From NCBI GenBank assembly GCA_036703275.1, contig DATNPK010000028.1:124001-188000 (forward strand): a DNA stretch of 64,000 nt, in the 5' to 3' direction. A program made the position numbers and the translations under genes. Of this stretch, positions 25,048 to 32,183 are shown piece by piece. Within the stretch, counting starts at the first letter, position 1. Every line of letters starts with the position of its first letter. Origin of the DNA: Coleofasciculaceae cyanobacterium. Lineage in GTDB: Bacteria; Cyanobacteriota; Cyanobacteriia; Cyanobacteriales; Xenococcaceae. The notes under the pieces are model-generated. The model was not told where the DNA came from. It saw only the letters and a list, made by a program, of their open reading frames with translations, and searched no databases.

Positions 25048-25362
25048 TCAAAATCTCGGTGGGGTATGAGAAACCATCCAGGGTCTATTGCTAGCGGAAG
25101 TTTGATATCTTGGTTTGGTGGGTTCTCTTGGTTCTTGTTTGACTAGTCTAGGTTCGTCAAATTGCGATCCGTAGGGTACGCGATCGCGTAATCGCGTAAT
25201 CGCAGATAGACTTCCTGAATTAAGATTGATATTGGGTGCAGAAAATATTTTAGTTGCTACCTGATTGCATTCAGGACAATTTATCGGTGCGTTATATTTC
25301 GTCATACTGCGCCAAGCTTCAAATTCTCCACAGGGGTTACAGCGATATTCGTATAGAGGCAT
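25048..25362 (-). CDS. fmdB: FmdB-type zinc-ribbon protein next to formamidase
   Basis: The 104-residue protein opens with the FmdB signature MPLYEYRCNPCGEFEAW and carries two CxxC pairs (CNPC near residue 8 and CPEC near 33), a small zinc ribbon. The remainder is polar, basic and probably disordered. Proteins of this family sit beside formamidase in several bacteria and are described as putative regulators or maturation partners. Here the gene lies immediately downstream of fmdA on the same strand with a 68-bp gap, so a joint operon is likely. An unusual GTAATCGCGTAATCGC duplication within the gene marks a local HIP1-type repeat. Confidence 0.8.
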   Translation of the reverse strand: MPLYEYRCNPCGEFEAWRSMTKYNAPINCPECNQVATKIFSAPNINLNSGSLSAITRLRDRVPYGSQFDEPRLVKQEPREPTKPRYQTSASNRPWMVSHTPPRF

Positions 25363-25400
25363 TTTTTCAATTGATAATTAATTTTTAATTTTTCGGTAGA

Positions 25401-25417
25401 GGCGAATAGCATTCGCC
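25401..25417. repeat. Small palindromic repeat (GGCGAAT/ATTCGCC)
   Basis: Seven-base arms GGCGAAT and ATTCGCC flank a 3-nt loop between fmdB and fmdA. The sequence resembles the palindrome at 50781-50808, and I recall the same type of element in many cyanobacterial genomes. It could act as a mRNA hairpin between the two cistrons. Confidence 0.6.
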
Positions 25418-25430
25418 CAGATCAAAAGAA

Positions 25431-26618
25431 TCAAGTCGGTAAAATATTTTGTTCAAAAATGGCAGTAGGTAATGCCAGGGTACAGCAGGCGTTAGGGACA
25501 TCAACGATCCCGCTAATTCTGCCTTCAACGGGGGCGCAACTAAGTAAAAGATAAGCTTGTTCTCCAGTAAAGCCAAATTTCTGCAAATAGTTAATTGCAT
25601 TTATGCAGGCGCGACGATAAGCAACATGAGCATCGAGGTAATATTGTTCTCCGCTAAATTCATCGACAGAAATACCTTCAAAGATTAAATATTCTGAGTA
25701 TTGGGGTTCGACTGGGCCAGGTTTAAAGATCGGATTGACCATCGCATATTTCTCAACGCCACCTTTGATAATATCTACGTGCAGATCGATATACCCCGAC
25801 ATTTCGATCGCACCACAGAATGATATTTCTCCATCCCCTTGAGAAAAGTGGATATCACCCATAGATAGGTTCGCACCATCAACATATACAGGAAAATAAA
25901 TTCGCGAACCTTTGGATAAGTTTTTAATATCGCAGTTTCCTCCGTGTTCCCTTGGTGGTACAGTACGGGCAGCTTCGGCAGCAACACGGTCAAATTCCGA
26001 ACCCGAAAGAGTTCCTAATACTGCTTGGTTAGGATTAGGCAGGGCAGCCAAATCTGGTATTTCTGGCTTCCAAGGTGGCCCTCCTTTAGCTACTAAGGCT
26101 TTTTCGCGTTTATTCCAGGTTTGTAATAACTCCATTGATGGGGCGCAACCAATTAAACCAGGATGGGTAATGCCTGCAAAGCGCACTCCAGGAATATGAC
26201 GAGAACTTGTATAAATCCCCTGAATATCCCAACAGGCTTTGGCAGCTTTGGGAAAATGGTCAGTCAAAAAACCACCGCCGTTTTCACGGGAGAATATACC
26301 AGTGAATCCCCACTCGTCTCCTGGCAAAGTCCCAATATCTAATAAATCAACAACTAAAATATCTCCTGGTTCAGCACCCTCCACCCGAATAGGGCCACTG
26401 AGGACATGGACTATATTTAAATCTACTTTTTCTATGTCGCTGGGGTCATCATTATTACTAATTTGTCCGTCAGTCCAGTCCTTGCATTCAATCCGAAAGA
26501 CATCACCAGGCTTAACGGAAACTACCGCAGGTATATCAGGATGCCAACGATTATGACCAGGGACATCCTGCTTTGCCATTGGTTTGTTTAAGTCAATTTT
26601 AAAGAGAGTTTCTGGCAT
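25431..26618 (-). CDS. fmdA: Formamidase/acetamidase
   Basis: FmdA hydrolyses formamide or short amides to the acid and ammonia. The 395-residue protein matches the family along its length: MAKQDVPGHNRWHPDIP at the N-terminus, FRIECKDWTDGQI, VEGAEPGDILVVDLLDIG, HPGLIGCAPS, PPREHGGNCDIKNL and SMGDIHFSQGDGEI. It is cytosolic. The start ATG at 26618 yields the usual MPETLFKIDLNKP. It is followed by fmdB, giving a nitrogen-scavenging pair. I searched by eye for an NtcA box (GTA-N8-TAC) in the 376-bp leader and did not find a perfect one. Confidence 0.93.
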   Translation of the reverse strand: MPETLFKIDLNKPMAKQDVPGHNRWHPDIPAVVSVKPGDVFRIECKDWTDGQISNNDDPSDIEKVDLNIVHVLSGPIRVEGAEPGDILVVDLLDIGTLPGDEWGFTGIFSRENGGGFLTDHFPKAAKACWDIQGIYTSSRHIPGVRFAGITHPGLIGCAPSMELLQTWNKREKALVAKGGPPWKPEIPDLAALPNPNQAVLGTLSGSEFDRVAAEAARTVPPREHGGNCDIKNLSKGSRIYFPVYVDGANLSMGDIHFSQGDGEISFCGAIEMSGYIDLHVDIIKGGVEKYAMVNPIFKPGPVEPQYSEYLIFEGISVDEFSGEQYYLDAHVAYRRACINAINYLQKFGFTGEQAYLLLSCAPVEGRISGIVDVPNACCTLALPTAIFEQNILPT

Positions 26619-26994
26619 TTTGTTCTGCTCGTTACTAATATTTGACTAGGAAAATAGATCTTGTAGATCTTGAAAGAAAGATAATTATTTGGTTCAAGAA
26701 TTGCCGATATTTTACCTATACAGCTTTAATCTAGATGAACTATTTCGTGTGAAAAGCTAAAATAATACAGATTTTTAGGTAATAAGGATCATCTATTTAT
26801 CTGAAATATTGATTGATTTATTAGATATTAAAAGTAACAATGACTACTAAACTCTTAATAGATTTCTTTTTCTTTAAATAGTTAATTTAGTTAATGACAC
26901 GCCCCGATCAAAACATGGCAGTGTTGTGATATCTGCTTTACTTCTACTTGGCCGGGTAAATAGAATAATTTAAAGATCTTGTCGCAAGTTGTCA
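26619..26994. other. Intergenic region upstream of fmdA, contains a TTGTCGCA element
   Basis: AT-rich DNA between fmdA (its promoter side) and the 3' end of the TetR gene. Notable short elements are a direct AGATCTTG repeat near 26655-26672 and CTTGTCGCAAG at 26978-26988, which shares TTGTCGCA with the elements bordering the P450 gene. No gene was found. Confidence 0.45.
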
Positions 26995-27876
26995 TTAGTT
27001 TAATGAATCAGAATTAAAACAATAACAGCGTTGGTCGGTTTTGCCTGTAACAAGCAATAGTTTTTGAGCGCTCAAAATTTTCAAATCTCTTTGGAGAGTG
27101 CGCCGAGAAACATCAGGAAACATCGCCTCGCAGTTTTTAATGGTCACATTTAAATAAGTAGTCGCATAGTCCAAAATCAGTCTCTGGCGTTGATTTAAGT
27201 GGTGCAATCTGGTCAGTTTTTCGGTCGATGAGTTGGAATTATTAGCGATCGCCTCATCGCCGATATCGGCTTTTAAATAAGCTCTCATCAAAGCCTCAAT
27301 TTCCGCAATAATTTCTTGGCTATGAGTTTCATGGCTCCTCAAAGCCAGCAAAATAAGAGTATTAGTAGCGTTGATGCATATTTCAGCTAATACCTGGCTT
27401 CTTTTGCTCGTTAGCCTAGGATTACGAGCTTTTAGAAGTTTTGCCATAAATTGAATTGCTTCTTGAGTAAAGCTAATATCTATATTTCTAAAAATAGTCG
27501 GGGAAGTAAAAAACTGGATAAAAACTATTCTAGAAGTTGGATTGGTAAACAGTTGCTCGACTTGAGTAATATTCGCATGAATAAAATCGGCAAACGGTAG
27601 CTGTATAACTTCTGGACGCAAAAGTTTGTCCCACATGACGTAGACTCGTTCAACGTGGCGTAATTCCAAGGCATTGAAAATTGCCAGCTTATCGGGAAAA
27701 AATTGATAGAGCGAACCTACAGCCGTATTAGCTCTTTTGGCGATCGCATGGGTAGTGGCAGCCTCAAATGCCACCTCGTCAAATACAATTGCTGCTGCAT
27801 CTAGAATCTGTTCGACTCGCTTCTGACTGCGTTTTTGTTGAGGTTGGCGACGAAGGGGAGTTTTTTCAGATTTCAT
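26995..27876 (-). CDS. TetR-family regulator with extra C-terminal winged-helix domain
   Basis: The 293-residue protein has a typical TetR N-terminal DNA-binding domain (residues about 15-62; RVEQILDAAAIVF and ANTAVGSLYQFFPDK) and a helical ligand-binding domain to about residue 205. Unusually, it continues for some 75 residues that read as a second HTH: LNQRQRLILDYATTYLNVTI, then FPDVSRRTLQRDLKILSAQ and a wing-like LLLVTGKTDQRCYCF, a DeoR/Fic-type winged helix. Ordinary TetR proteins are 180-220 residues. A 17-bp palindrome (27892-27908) sits 16 bp before its start, and the divergent P450 gene is the obvious target. Confidence 0.85.
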   Translation of the reverse strand: MKSEKTPLRRQPQQKRSQKRVEQILDAAAIVFDEVAFEAATTHAIAKRANTAVGSLYQFFPDKLAIFNALELRHVERVYVMWDKLLRPEVIQLPFADFIHANITQVEQLFTNPTSRIVFIQFFTSPTIFRNIDISFTQEAIQFMAKLLKARNPRLTSKRSQVLAEICINATNTLILLALRSHETHSQEIIAEIEALMRAYLKADIGDEAIANNSNSSTEKLTRLHHLNQRQRLILDYATTYLNVTIKNCEAMFPDVSRRTLQRDLKILSAQKLLLVTGKTDQRCYCFNSDSLN

Positions 27877-27891
27877 CTTGATAAATGCGAA

Positions 27892-27908
27892 TAATATGTC
27901 ACATATTA
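27892..27908. promoter_or_regulatory. Candidate TetR operator palindrome
   Basis: TAATATGT-C-ACATATTA is a perfect 17-bp palindrome with one central base, located just upstream of the regulator's ATG (27876). The size and symmetry fit a TetR-family operator and suggest autoregulation. No experimental support is available. Confidence 0.55.
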
Positions 27909-27983
27909 AAATTCAATAAAAGTTTTTTATAGCAGTAGAATTAAAGAAGGAGAGCTATAAACTATTGCCTTAAGATATTTCTC

Positions 27984-28028
27984 TATCGTTATGATTCATC
28001 GCTATCTCTAACTTGCGACATAACGATA
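27984..28028. promoter_or_regulatory. Inverted repeat upstream of the P450 gene
   Basis: TATCGTTATG (27984-27993) and CATAACGATA (28019-28028) are perfect 10-bp inverted arms with a 25-nt loop, 53 bp before the P450 start. The right arm overlaps the GCGACAT repeat element. It could be the second operator of the TetR/winged-helix regulator or a transcript hairpin. Confidence 0.5.
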
Positions 28029-28042
28029 TTTTACTTGTCGTG
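28012..28042. repeat. GCGACAT...TTACTTGTCG element, upstream copy
   Basis: The element reads CTTGCGACAT, 10 bases, then TATTTTACTTGTCGTG-like sequence. A closely related copy lies right after the P450 gene (29485-29512). Both have inverted ends (GCGACA and TTGTCG) and share a TATTTT(T)ACTTGTCG core in direct orientation. They may be duplicated operators or borders of a transferred cassette. Confidence 0.55.
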
Positions 28043-28080
28043 TTTTAACTATATTGTTTACGGAACAAATATTATTACCC

Positions 28081-29457
28081 ATGACTACCGTAACTTCACC
28101 CGACAACAAAACCAAACTACCCCCAACGGTAAAAGATCCCGCGATCGCAATAATGATCCGTGCATTATTAGATCAGTTTGGTACATTAGAAAGATACCAG
28201 CAAAAGTATGGCGAGATTTTTTACGCACCTCAATCTTCGCTATTCCCTCCTAATGTAATTTTTAGCAACCCGAAAGCAATCGAACGAGTTTTTACTGCCG
28301 ATCCGAGTTTGTTTGAAGTAAGTCAGCAATCTAATGCACCTATTAGAGTTTTATTAGGCGATCGCTCTTTGCTATTACTCGATGGAGTCGAACACAAAAG
28401 ACATCGGAAGTTACTAATGCCTCCTTTTCATGGAGAAAGAATGAAAAGCTATGGTCGAACTATGGTCGAGGTAACTAAAGAGGTTATCAATCAATGGCAA
28501 GTCGGTCAGACTATCTGTATCCGCGATTACACTCAAGAAATCTCGCTACAAATTATTCTCAGGACAATATTTGGCTTAGATGAAGGACAGAGATATGATC
28601 GCCTGAAAGCAATTTTGGTTGATTGGTTGCAAATATTTAACTCGCCGTTAAATTCCTTTTTTCTCTTTTTCCCTGCGTTACAAAAAGACTTAGGTGCTTT
28701 GACCCCTTGGAGTAAATTTTTGCGACAAAAACGCCAGATTCGAGACATTTTACAAGCAGAATGCGATCGTCGTAGAAATAATCCTGATACTTTGGGGGAA
28801 GATATTCTGAGTTTACTCTTAGAAGTACGATACGAAGATGGTCAAGCAATGAGTGATGGGGAAATACAAGATGAATTGATGACTATGTTGTTTGCAGGAC
28901 ACGAAACTACAGCAAGTTCTCTAGCTTGGTCTTTTTATTGGTTACATCGACTTCGAGAAGTCGGTCACAAATGCCGAACAGAATTAAGCTCTCTTGCCGA
29001 AAATGCCCAGTTTACCGATATCATTAAGCTTCCCTATCTCGATGCAGTAGTATCGGAAACCCTAAGATTGAATCCCGTGGTGGTTTTTGTCACTCGTCAA
29101 CTCAAAGCACCTTTTGAACTGATGGGATACCAGTTTGAACCTGGAACATTACTTCTTCCTTCTATATATTTAACTCATCAACGGGAAGATATTTATCCCG
29201 AACCTCAAAAATTCAAGCCAGAAAGATTTTTAGCCAGACAATTTTCACCCTATGAATTTTTACCCTTTGGTGGAGGAAATCGTCGCTGTTTGGGTTATGC
29301 TTTTGCTTTGTTTGAAATGAAATTAGTCTTAACTACTATTTTGTCTCATGCAGAATTAGAACTATTAGACAATCGCCCTTTACAATCAGCGCGTCGTGGT
29401 TTCACTTTTACTCCTGCTGGTGGCGTAAAAATGAGAGTCAAAGCCATTAAGAATTAG
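28081..29457 (+). CDS. Cytochrome P450, CYP110-like
   Basis: P450 monooxygenases oxidise hydrophobic substrates with ferredoxin-type partners. The 458-residue protein is complete: I-helix AGHETTASS, K-helix ETLRLNPVV (ExxR), the PERF motif in KPERFLARQFSPYEFLPF, and the heme loop FGGGNRRCLGYAFA, whose Cys403 binds heme. The arrangement fits the cyanobacterial CYP110 group, whose members act on fatty acids, alkanes or terpenes. The ATG at 28081 was chosen over an in-frame TTG at 28054. No terpene synthase or ferredoxin is adjacent. It is divergent from the TetR/winged-helix gene, which likely controls it in response to a ligand. Confidence 0.93.
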   Translation: MTTVTSPDNKTKLPPTVKDPAIAIMIRALLDQFGTLERYQQKYGEIFYAPQSSLFPPNVIFSNPKAIERVFTADPSLFEVSQQSNAPIRVLLGDRSLLLLDGVEHKRHRKLLMPPFHGERMKSYGRTMVEVTKEVINQWQVGQTICIRDYTQEISLQIILRTIFGLDEGQRYDRLKAILVDWLQIFNSPLNSFFLFFPALQKDLGALTPWSKFLRQKRQIRDILQAECDRRRNNPDTLGEDILSLLLEVRYEDGQAMSDGEIQDELMTMLFAGHETTASSLAWSFYWLHRLREVGHKCRTELSSLAENAQFTDIIKLPYLDAVVSETLRLNPVVVFVTRQLKAPFELMGYQFEPGTLLLPSIYLTHQREDIYPEPQKFKPERFLARQFSPYEFLPFGGGNRRCLGYAFALFEMKLVLTTILSHAELELLDNRPLQSARRGFTFTPAGGVKMRVKAIKN

Positions 29458-29484
29458 ATTTACAACTTAATTTATTTAGCTAAT

Positions 29485-29512
29485 TGGCGACATTGTATTT
29501 TTACTTGTCGCA
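29485..29512. repeat. GCGACAT...TTACTTGTCG element, downstream copy
   Basis: Starting 28 bp after the P450 stop, TGGCGACAT is followed by TATTTTTACTTGTCGC, the counterpart of the element at 28012-28042. Within it, GCGACA (29487-29492) and TGTCGC (29506-29511) form a perfect 6-bp inverted repeat. Confidence 0.55.
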
Positions 29513-29596
29513 TAAGTTAAATAATGAATTAGGTATGGATTGGGTTAAACAGAATTTTTTCACTTGGTCAGAGTCCGTTAAAGTCGCCAAGACTAT

Positions 29597-30079
29597 TCAT
29601 TGACAATGTTTTTCTAATAAAGACTGAGCTAATTCGTAACTATTAGGTTGAGTTTGTACAGCATAAGCTTCTTTTTCTACTGCTTGACTATAGGTGTCAA
29701 CATATCTTTTAAAAAACGGTTGAGCCTGTCTAATTGGTTCAATATCTAAGCCAAGAGTTTGGATGTTGCCATTACCCGCACAGTATTGAGCAGCATGAAC
29801 GGTTTCGTGGATTAAAACCGCGTTGCTAATGCCTAATTCAAATACAATCGGATTAATCCAAATTGATTTACTCTTGGCGTTTAGTACTCCATAGGGTTTT
29901 CTGACACTGCGTCGCTGAAAGTCTATTTGTTGATTGGCAAGATTAAAGTCTGGCGGAATAGCAATATTGACCTTAAATCCAGAATTTTCTAGCTGAGTTT
30001 TTAGCTGGATAAAATCAGAATCGGCATTAGATAATTGACTAATTAAAATCGTAGAACTTAATAACAAAGATTCAAACAT
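29597..30079 (-). CDS. Small secreted or anchored zincin-like protein (HExxH)
   Basis: The 160-residue protein begins with a short hydrophobic stretch (MFESLLLSSTILISQL), possibly a signal peptide. A central IHETVHAAQYC segment supplies an HExxH zinc-metallopeptidase motif; about 50 residues later VEKEAYAVQ could provide a third ligand, as in gluzincin-like folds. I do not recognise a named family, and the protein is much shorter than typical peptidases, so activity is uncertain. A 37-bp dispersed repeat (30096-30132) lies just upstream of its start. Confidence 0.65.
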   Translation of the reverse strand: MFESLLLSSTILISQLSNADSDFIQLKTQLENSGFKVNIAIPPDFNLANQQIDFQRRSVRKPYGVLNAKSKSIWINPIVFELGISNAVLIHETVHAAQYCAGNGNIQTLGLDIEPIRQAQPFFKRYVDTYSQAVEKEAYAVQTQPNSYELAQSLLEKHCQ

Positions 30080-30095
30080 GATAGCAAGTGAACTG

Positions 30096-30132
30096 ATAGA
30101 TTAGGACGTTAGTTATAAAACGAGCTATTAGC
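30096..30132. repeat. 37-bp dispersed repeat, copy 1 (inverse of 45181-45217)
   Basis: The reverse complement of this segment is identical over 37 bp to 45181-45217, and similarity continues for about 12 more bases (AGTTCACT). It runs into an AGCTATT/AGCTAAT heptamer tract at 30123-30150. Confidence 0.8.
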
Positions 30133-30182
30133 TAATAGCTATTAGCTATCTAAGTAAAGTAAGAGTTAAGTAAAACGCAATT

Positions 30183-31745
30183 TTAATTCACTTCAGACGT
30201 ATGCTTAAATAGCTCATTAATGGTTGGCGTTAAATATTGAGCAAGAGTGGTAGCATCTACGCCAAGTTCGGTATGGTCTTTAGCTGCTTTAATTCCCGCT
30301 TGGGCGTGCCACCAGGCAGCAGTAGCTACCGCATCAAATAAACTGCTGCTTTGTGTTTTACTACTTTGTGCTGCCAAACCCGCAGTTAAGCCTGTTAAGA
30401 TATCTCCACTGCCGCCTCTAGCTAAGGCTGGGGTACTTTCGGGAATTAACCAAATTAAGCCTTGCGAATTAGCGATCGCCGTTTTTGCTCCTTTGAGTAA
30501 AATTATCGCGCTGCTTTTTTCGGCTGCGGTTTGCACTGCGGTAAGGCGATCGTCAGTATCAGTAATCTCAGCAAATAGGCGTTTAAATTCTCCGATATGG
30601 GGGGTTAAAATTGTTGAGTTGGATCTGTCGTTTAAGACTTCAGCTACATTATGCTCTGCTAATATATTTATGCCATCGGCATCCAAAACTATTGGACATT
30701 CTGACTTTAAGACTTTGTTAACTACAGATTGGGCATCAGTAGTTAAACCTGGACCACAGGCAATGAGATCGAACTGGTTTAGATCGGCGGTGGAAACGGG
30801 TAAAGAAGCGATCGCACCTTCCTTATTTTCGGGACAGCCTACAATCAAAGCTTCTGGTAAATGACTGGTGAGTAACGATTTTAGCGACTCTGGCACAGCA
30901 ACCGACAACATTCCTACTCCGCTAGCTCTAGCACCCAAGGCAGTTAAAATAGCCGCTCCTGTATAGCGACGAGAGCCGCAGATTAAGAGTAAATGTCCCT
31001 GACGGTATTTATAAGTAATAGCAGGGCGAGGTAGAGGCAGAAAGTCGAGGGCGATCGCCTTGGTTAGCTGTCTGACGGGTGCTGGCTGGGGTAAAACTGA
31101 CCAGATCTGATGTCGTAGCAGACCAAAATCAATTCTGACACTATTGCCCAGATATTCTAAGGCTCGATCCTGAAAAAAAGCTCGTTTCCATAAACCCAAA
31201 CAAAGAGTATGAGTAGCTTTAATCGCGACACCCATAACTGCCCCCGTGTCGGTATGTATCCCAGAGGGAAGATCGATACTCACAATCTGTTTTGACCAGC
31301 TATTGAGCAGCTCGATAGATTCAGCGATGTTGTCTGATAAATCGCGAGTTAAGCCAAAGCCAAATAAACCATCAATTATTAACTGGCATTCTCTCAGAGG
31401 TTCAATTTCTTCGTAAAAAGCAATCTCTAAGCTAGCCACATAATTAGCGTGTTGAGTAGTTAATTGTTTGAGTTTAAGAAATGGGCGGTAAACCTTAATC
31501 TGATATCCAGCTAAATATAATTCGCGAGCGATTACTAAACCATCTCCACCATTATGTCCTGGACCCACTAAAATTCCCACTGAGGCAGTTTGAGGTAAGG
31601 GATATAAGTTTTTAATTCTCTCAGCACAGAGTGTTGCTGCTTTTTCCATCAACGCAGCCACAGGCATTCCCGCTGCAAAAATTTGTGATTCAATTTGCTG
31701 CATCTGTCCAGCAGAGACAACAATGGTTTCGACTATGTTTCTCAT
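30183..31745 (-). CDS. nnr: Bifunctional NAD(P)H-hydrate repair enzyme (epimerase plus dehydratase)
   Basis: The 520-residue fusion repairs hydrated NADH and NADPH. The N-terminal epimerase half (YjeF_N, residues about 1-215) has GILVGPGHNGGDGLVIAREL and SIDLPSGIHTDTGAVMG. The C-terminal ADP-dependent dehydratase half (from about residue 230) has HLLLICGSRRYTGAAIL, ACGPGLTTDA, LDADGINILAE, LTPHIGEFKRLF and the phosphate-binding ARGGSGDILTGLTAGLAAQ. Length and order match the usual bacterial fusion. The ATG at 31745 gives MRNIVETIVVSAGQMQQIE. It is upstream of the zincin-like gene on the same strand, with a 103-bp gap filled by repeats. Confidence 0.95.
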   Translation of the reverse strand: MRNIVETIVVSAGQMQQIESQIFAAGMPVAALMEKAATLCAERIKNLYPLPQTASVGILVGPGHNGGDGLVIARELYLAGYQIKVYRPFLKLKQLTTQHANYVASLEIAFYEEIEPLRECQLIIDGLFGFGLTRDLSDNIAESIELLNSWSKQIVSIDLPSGIHTDTGAVMGVAIKATHTLCLGLWKRAFFQDRALEYLGNSVRIDFGLLRHQIWSVLPQPAPVRQLTKAIALDFLPLPRPAITYKYRQGHLLLICGSRRYTGAAILTALGARASGVGMLSVAVPESLKSLLTSHLPEALIVGCPENKEGAIASLPVSTADLNQFDLIACGPGLTTDAQSVVNKVLKSECPIVLDADGINILAEHNVAEVLNDRSNSTILTPHIGEFKRLFAEITDTDDRLTAVQTAAEKSSAIILLKGAKTAIANSQGLIWLIPESTPALARGGSGDILTGLTAGLAAQSSKTQSSSLFDAVATAAWWHAQAGIKAAKDHTELGVDATTLAQYLTPTINELFKHTSEVN

Positions 31746-32183
31746 GGTTTTCTAGTCGGTGTTATACAACCTACAAGCTCTATCATCAGGTTATACCAAT
31801 ACAATACGCTTCAGGTAAATTGTCTTCTTGATTTGTTTATTTTTAGCTTTTCCTAAAGGATACCGCTACGCATATAGCTCTTAGCTCTTAGCTTTAAATT
31901 AGCAATGCTTCGATTAATAGTTATGAATTTTTGCCGAGATCTTTGGCGAGGTATTTCAGTACCAATTTATTGCCTTTGACAAATAATCTGTTATTTTATT
32001 ATTTGTAACTTAATTATTAGGTAAAGTAATCGATTGCTGACAAATATTAGATTTACAGAATAATGCTCGCTACTATAAATGTTCGCATCTTAGAAAAATA
32101 GATGATTTTTATTAGTCTAAAGTAAAGACAAAGTAATTTTTACAGTAATAGTCATGACTCAGCTTTTTATGAATGCCAGAAGC
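31746..32183. other. Intergenic region, no gene seen
   Basis: AT-rich spacer with a degenerate TAGCTCTTAGCTCTTAGC heptamer tract near 31877-31900. Only trivial frames (under 30 codons) occur. It separates two minus-strand genes and probably carries the nnr promoter. Confidence 0.4.

Noticed and set aside
26619-26994. NtcA binding site upstream of fmdA
   Set aside because: I looked for GTA-N8-TAC; only imperfect matches were seen, so no site is called.
26978-29512. Tn7-like/CAST transposon ends around the tetR-P450 pair
   Set aside because: CGACA/TTGTC motifs recall TnsB sites, but spacing differs, no TnsA/B/C/TniQ or Cas12k gene is present and no terminal TGT...ACA ends were found.
30247-30864. 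205-codon plus-strand frame antisense to nnr
   Set aside because: The minus strand encodes a clear NAD(P)HX dehydratase; the plus frame has no motif.
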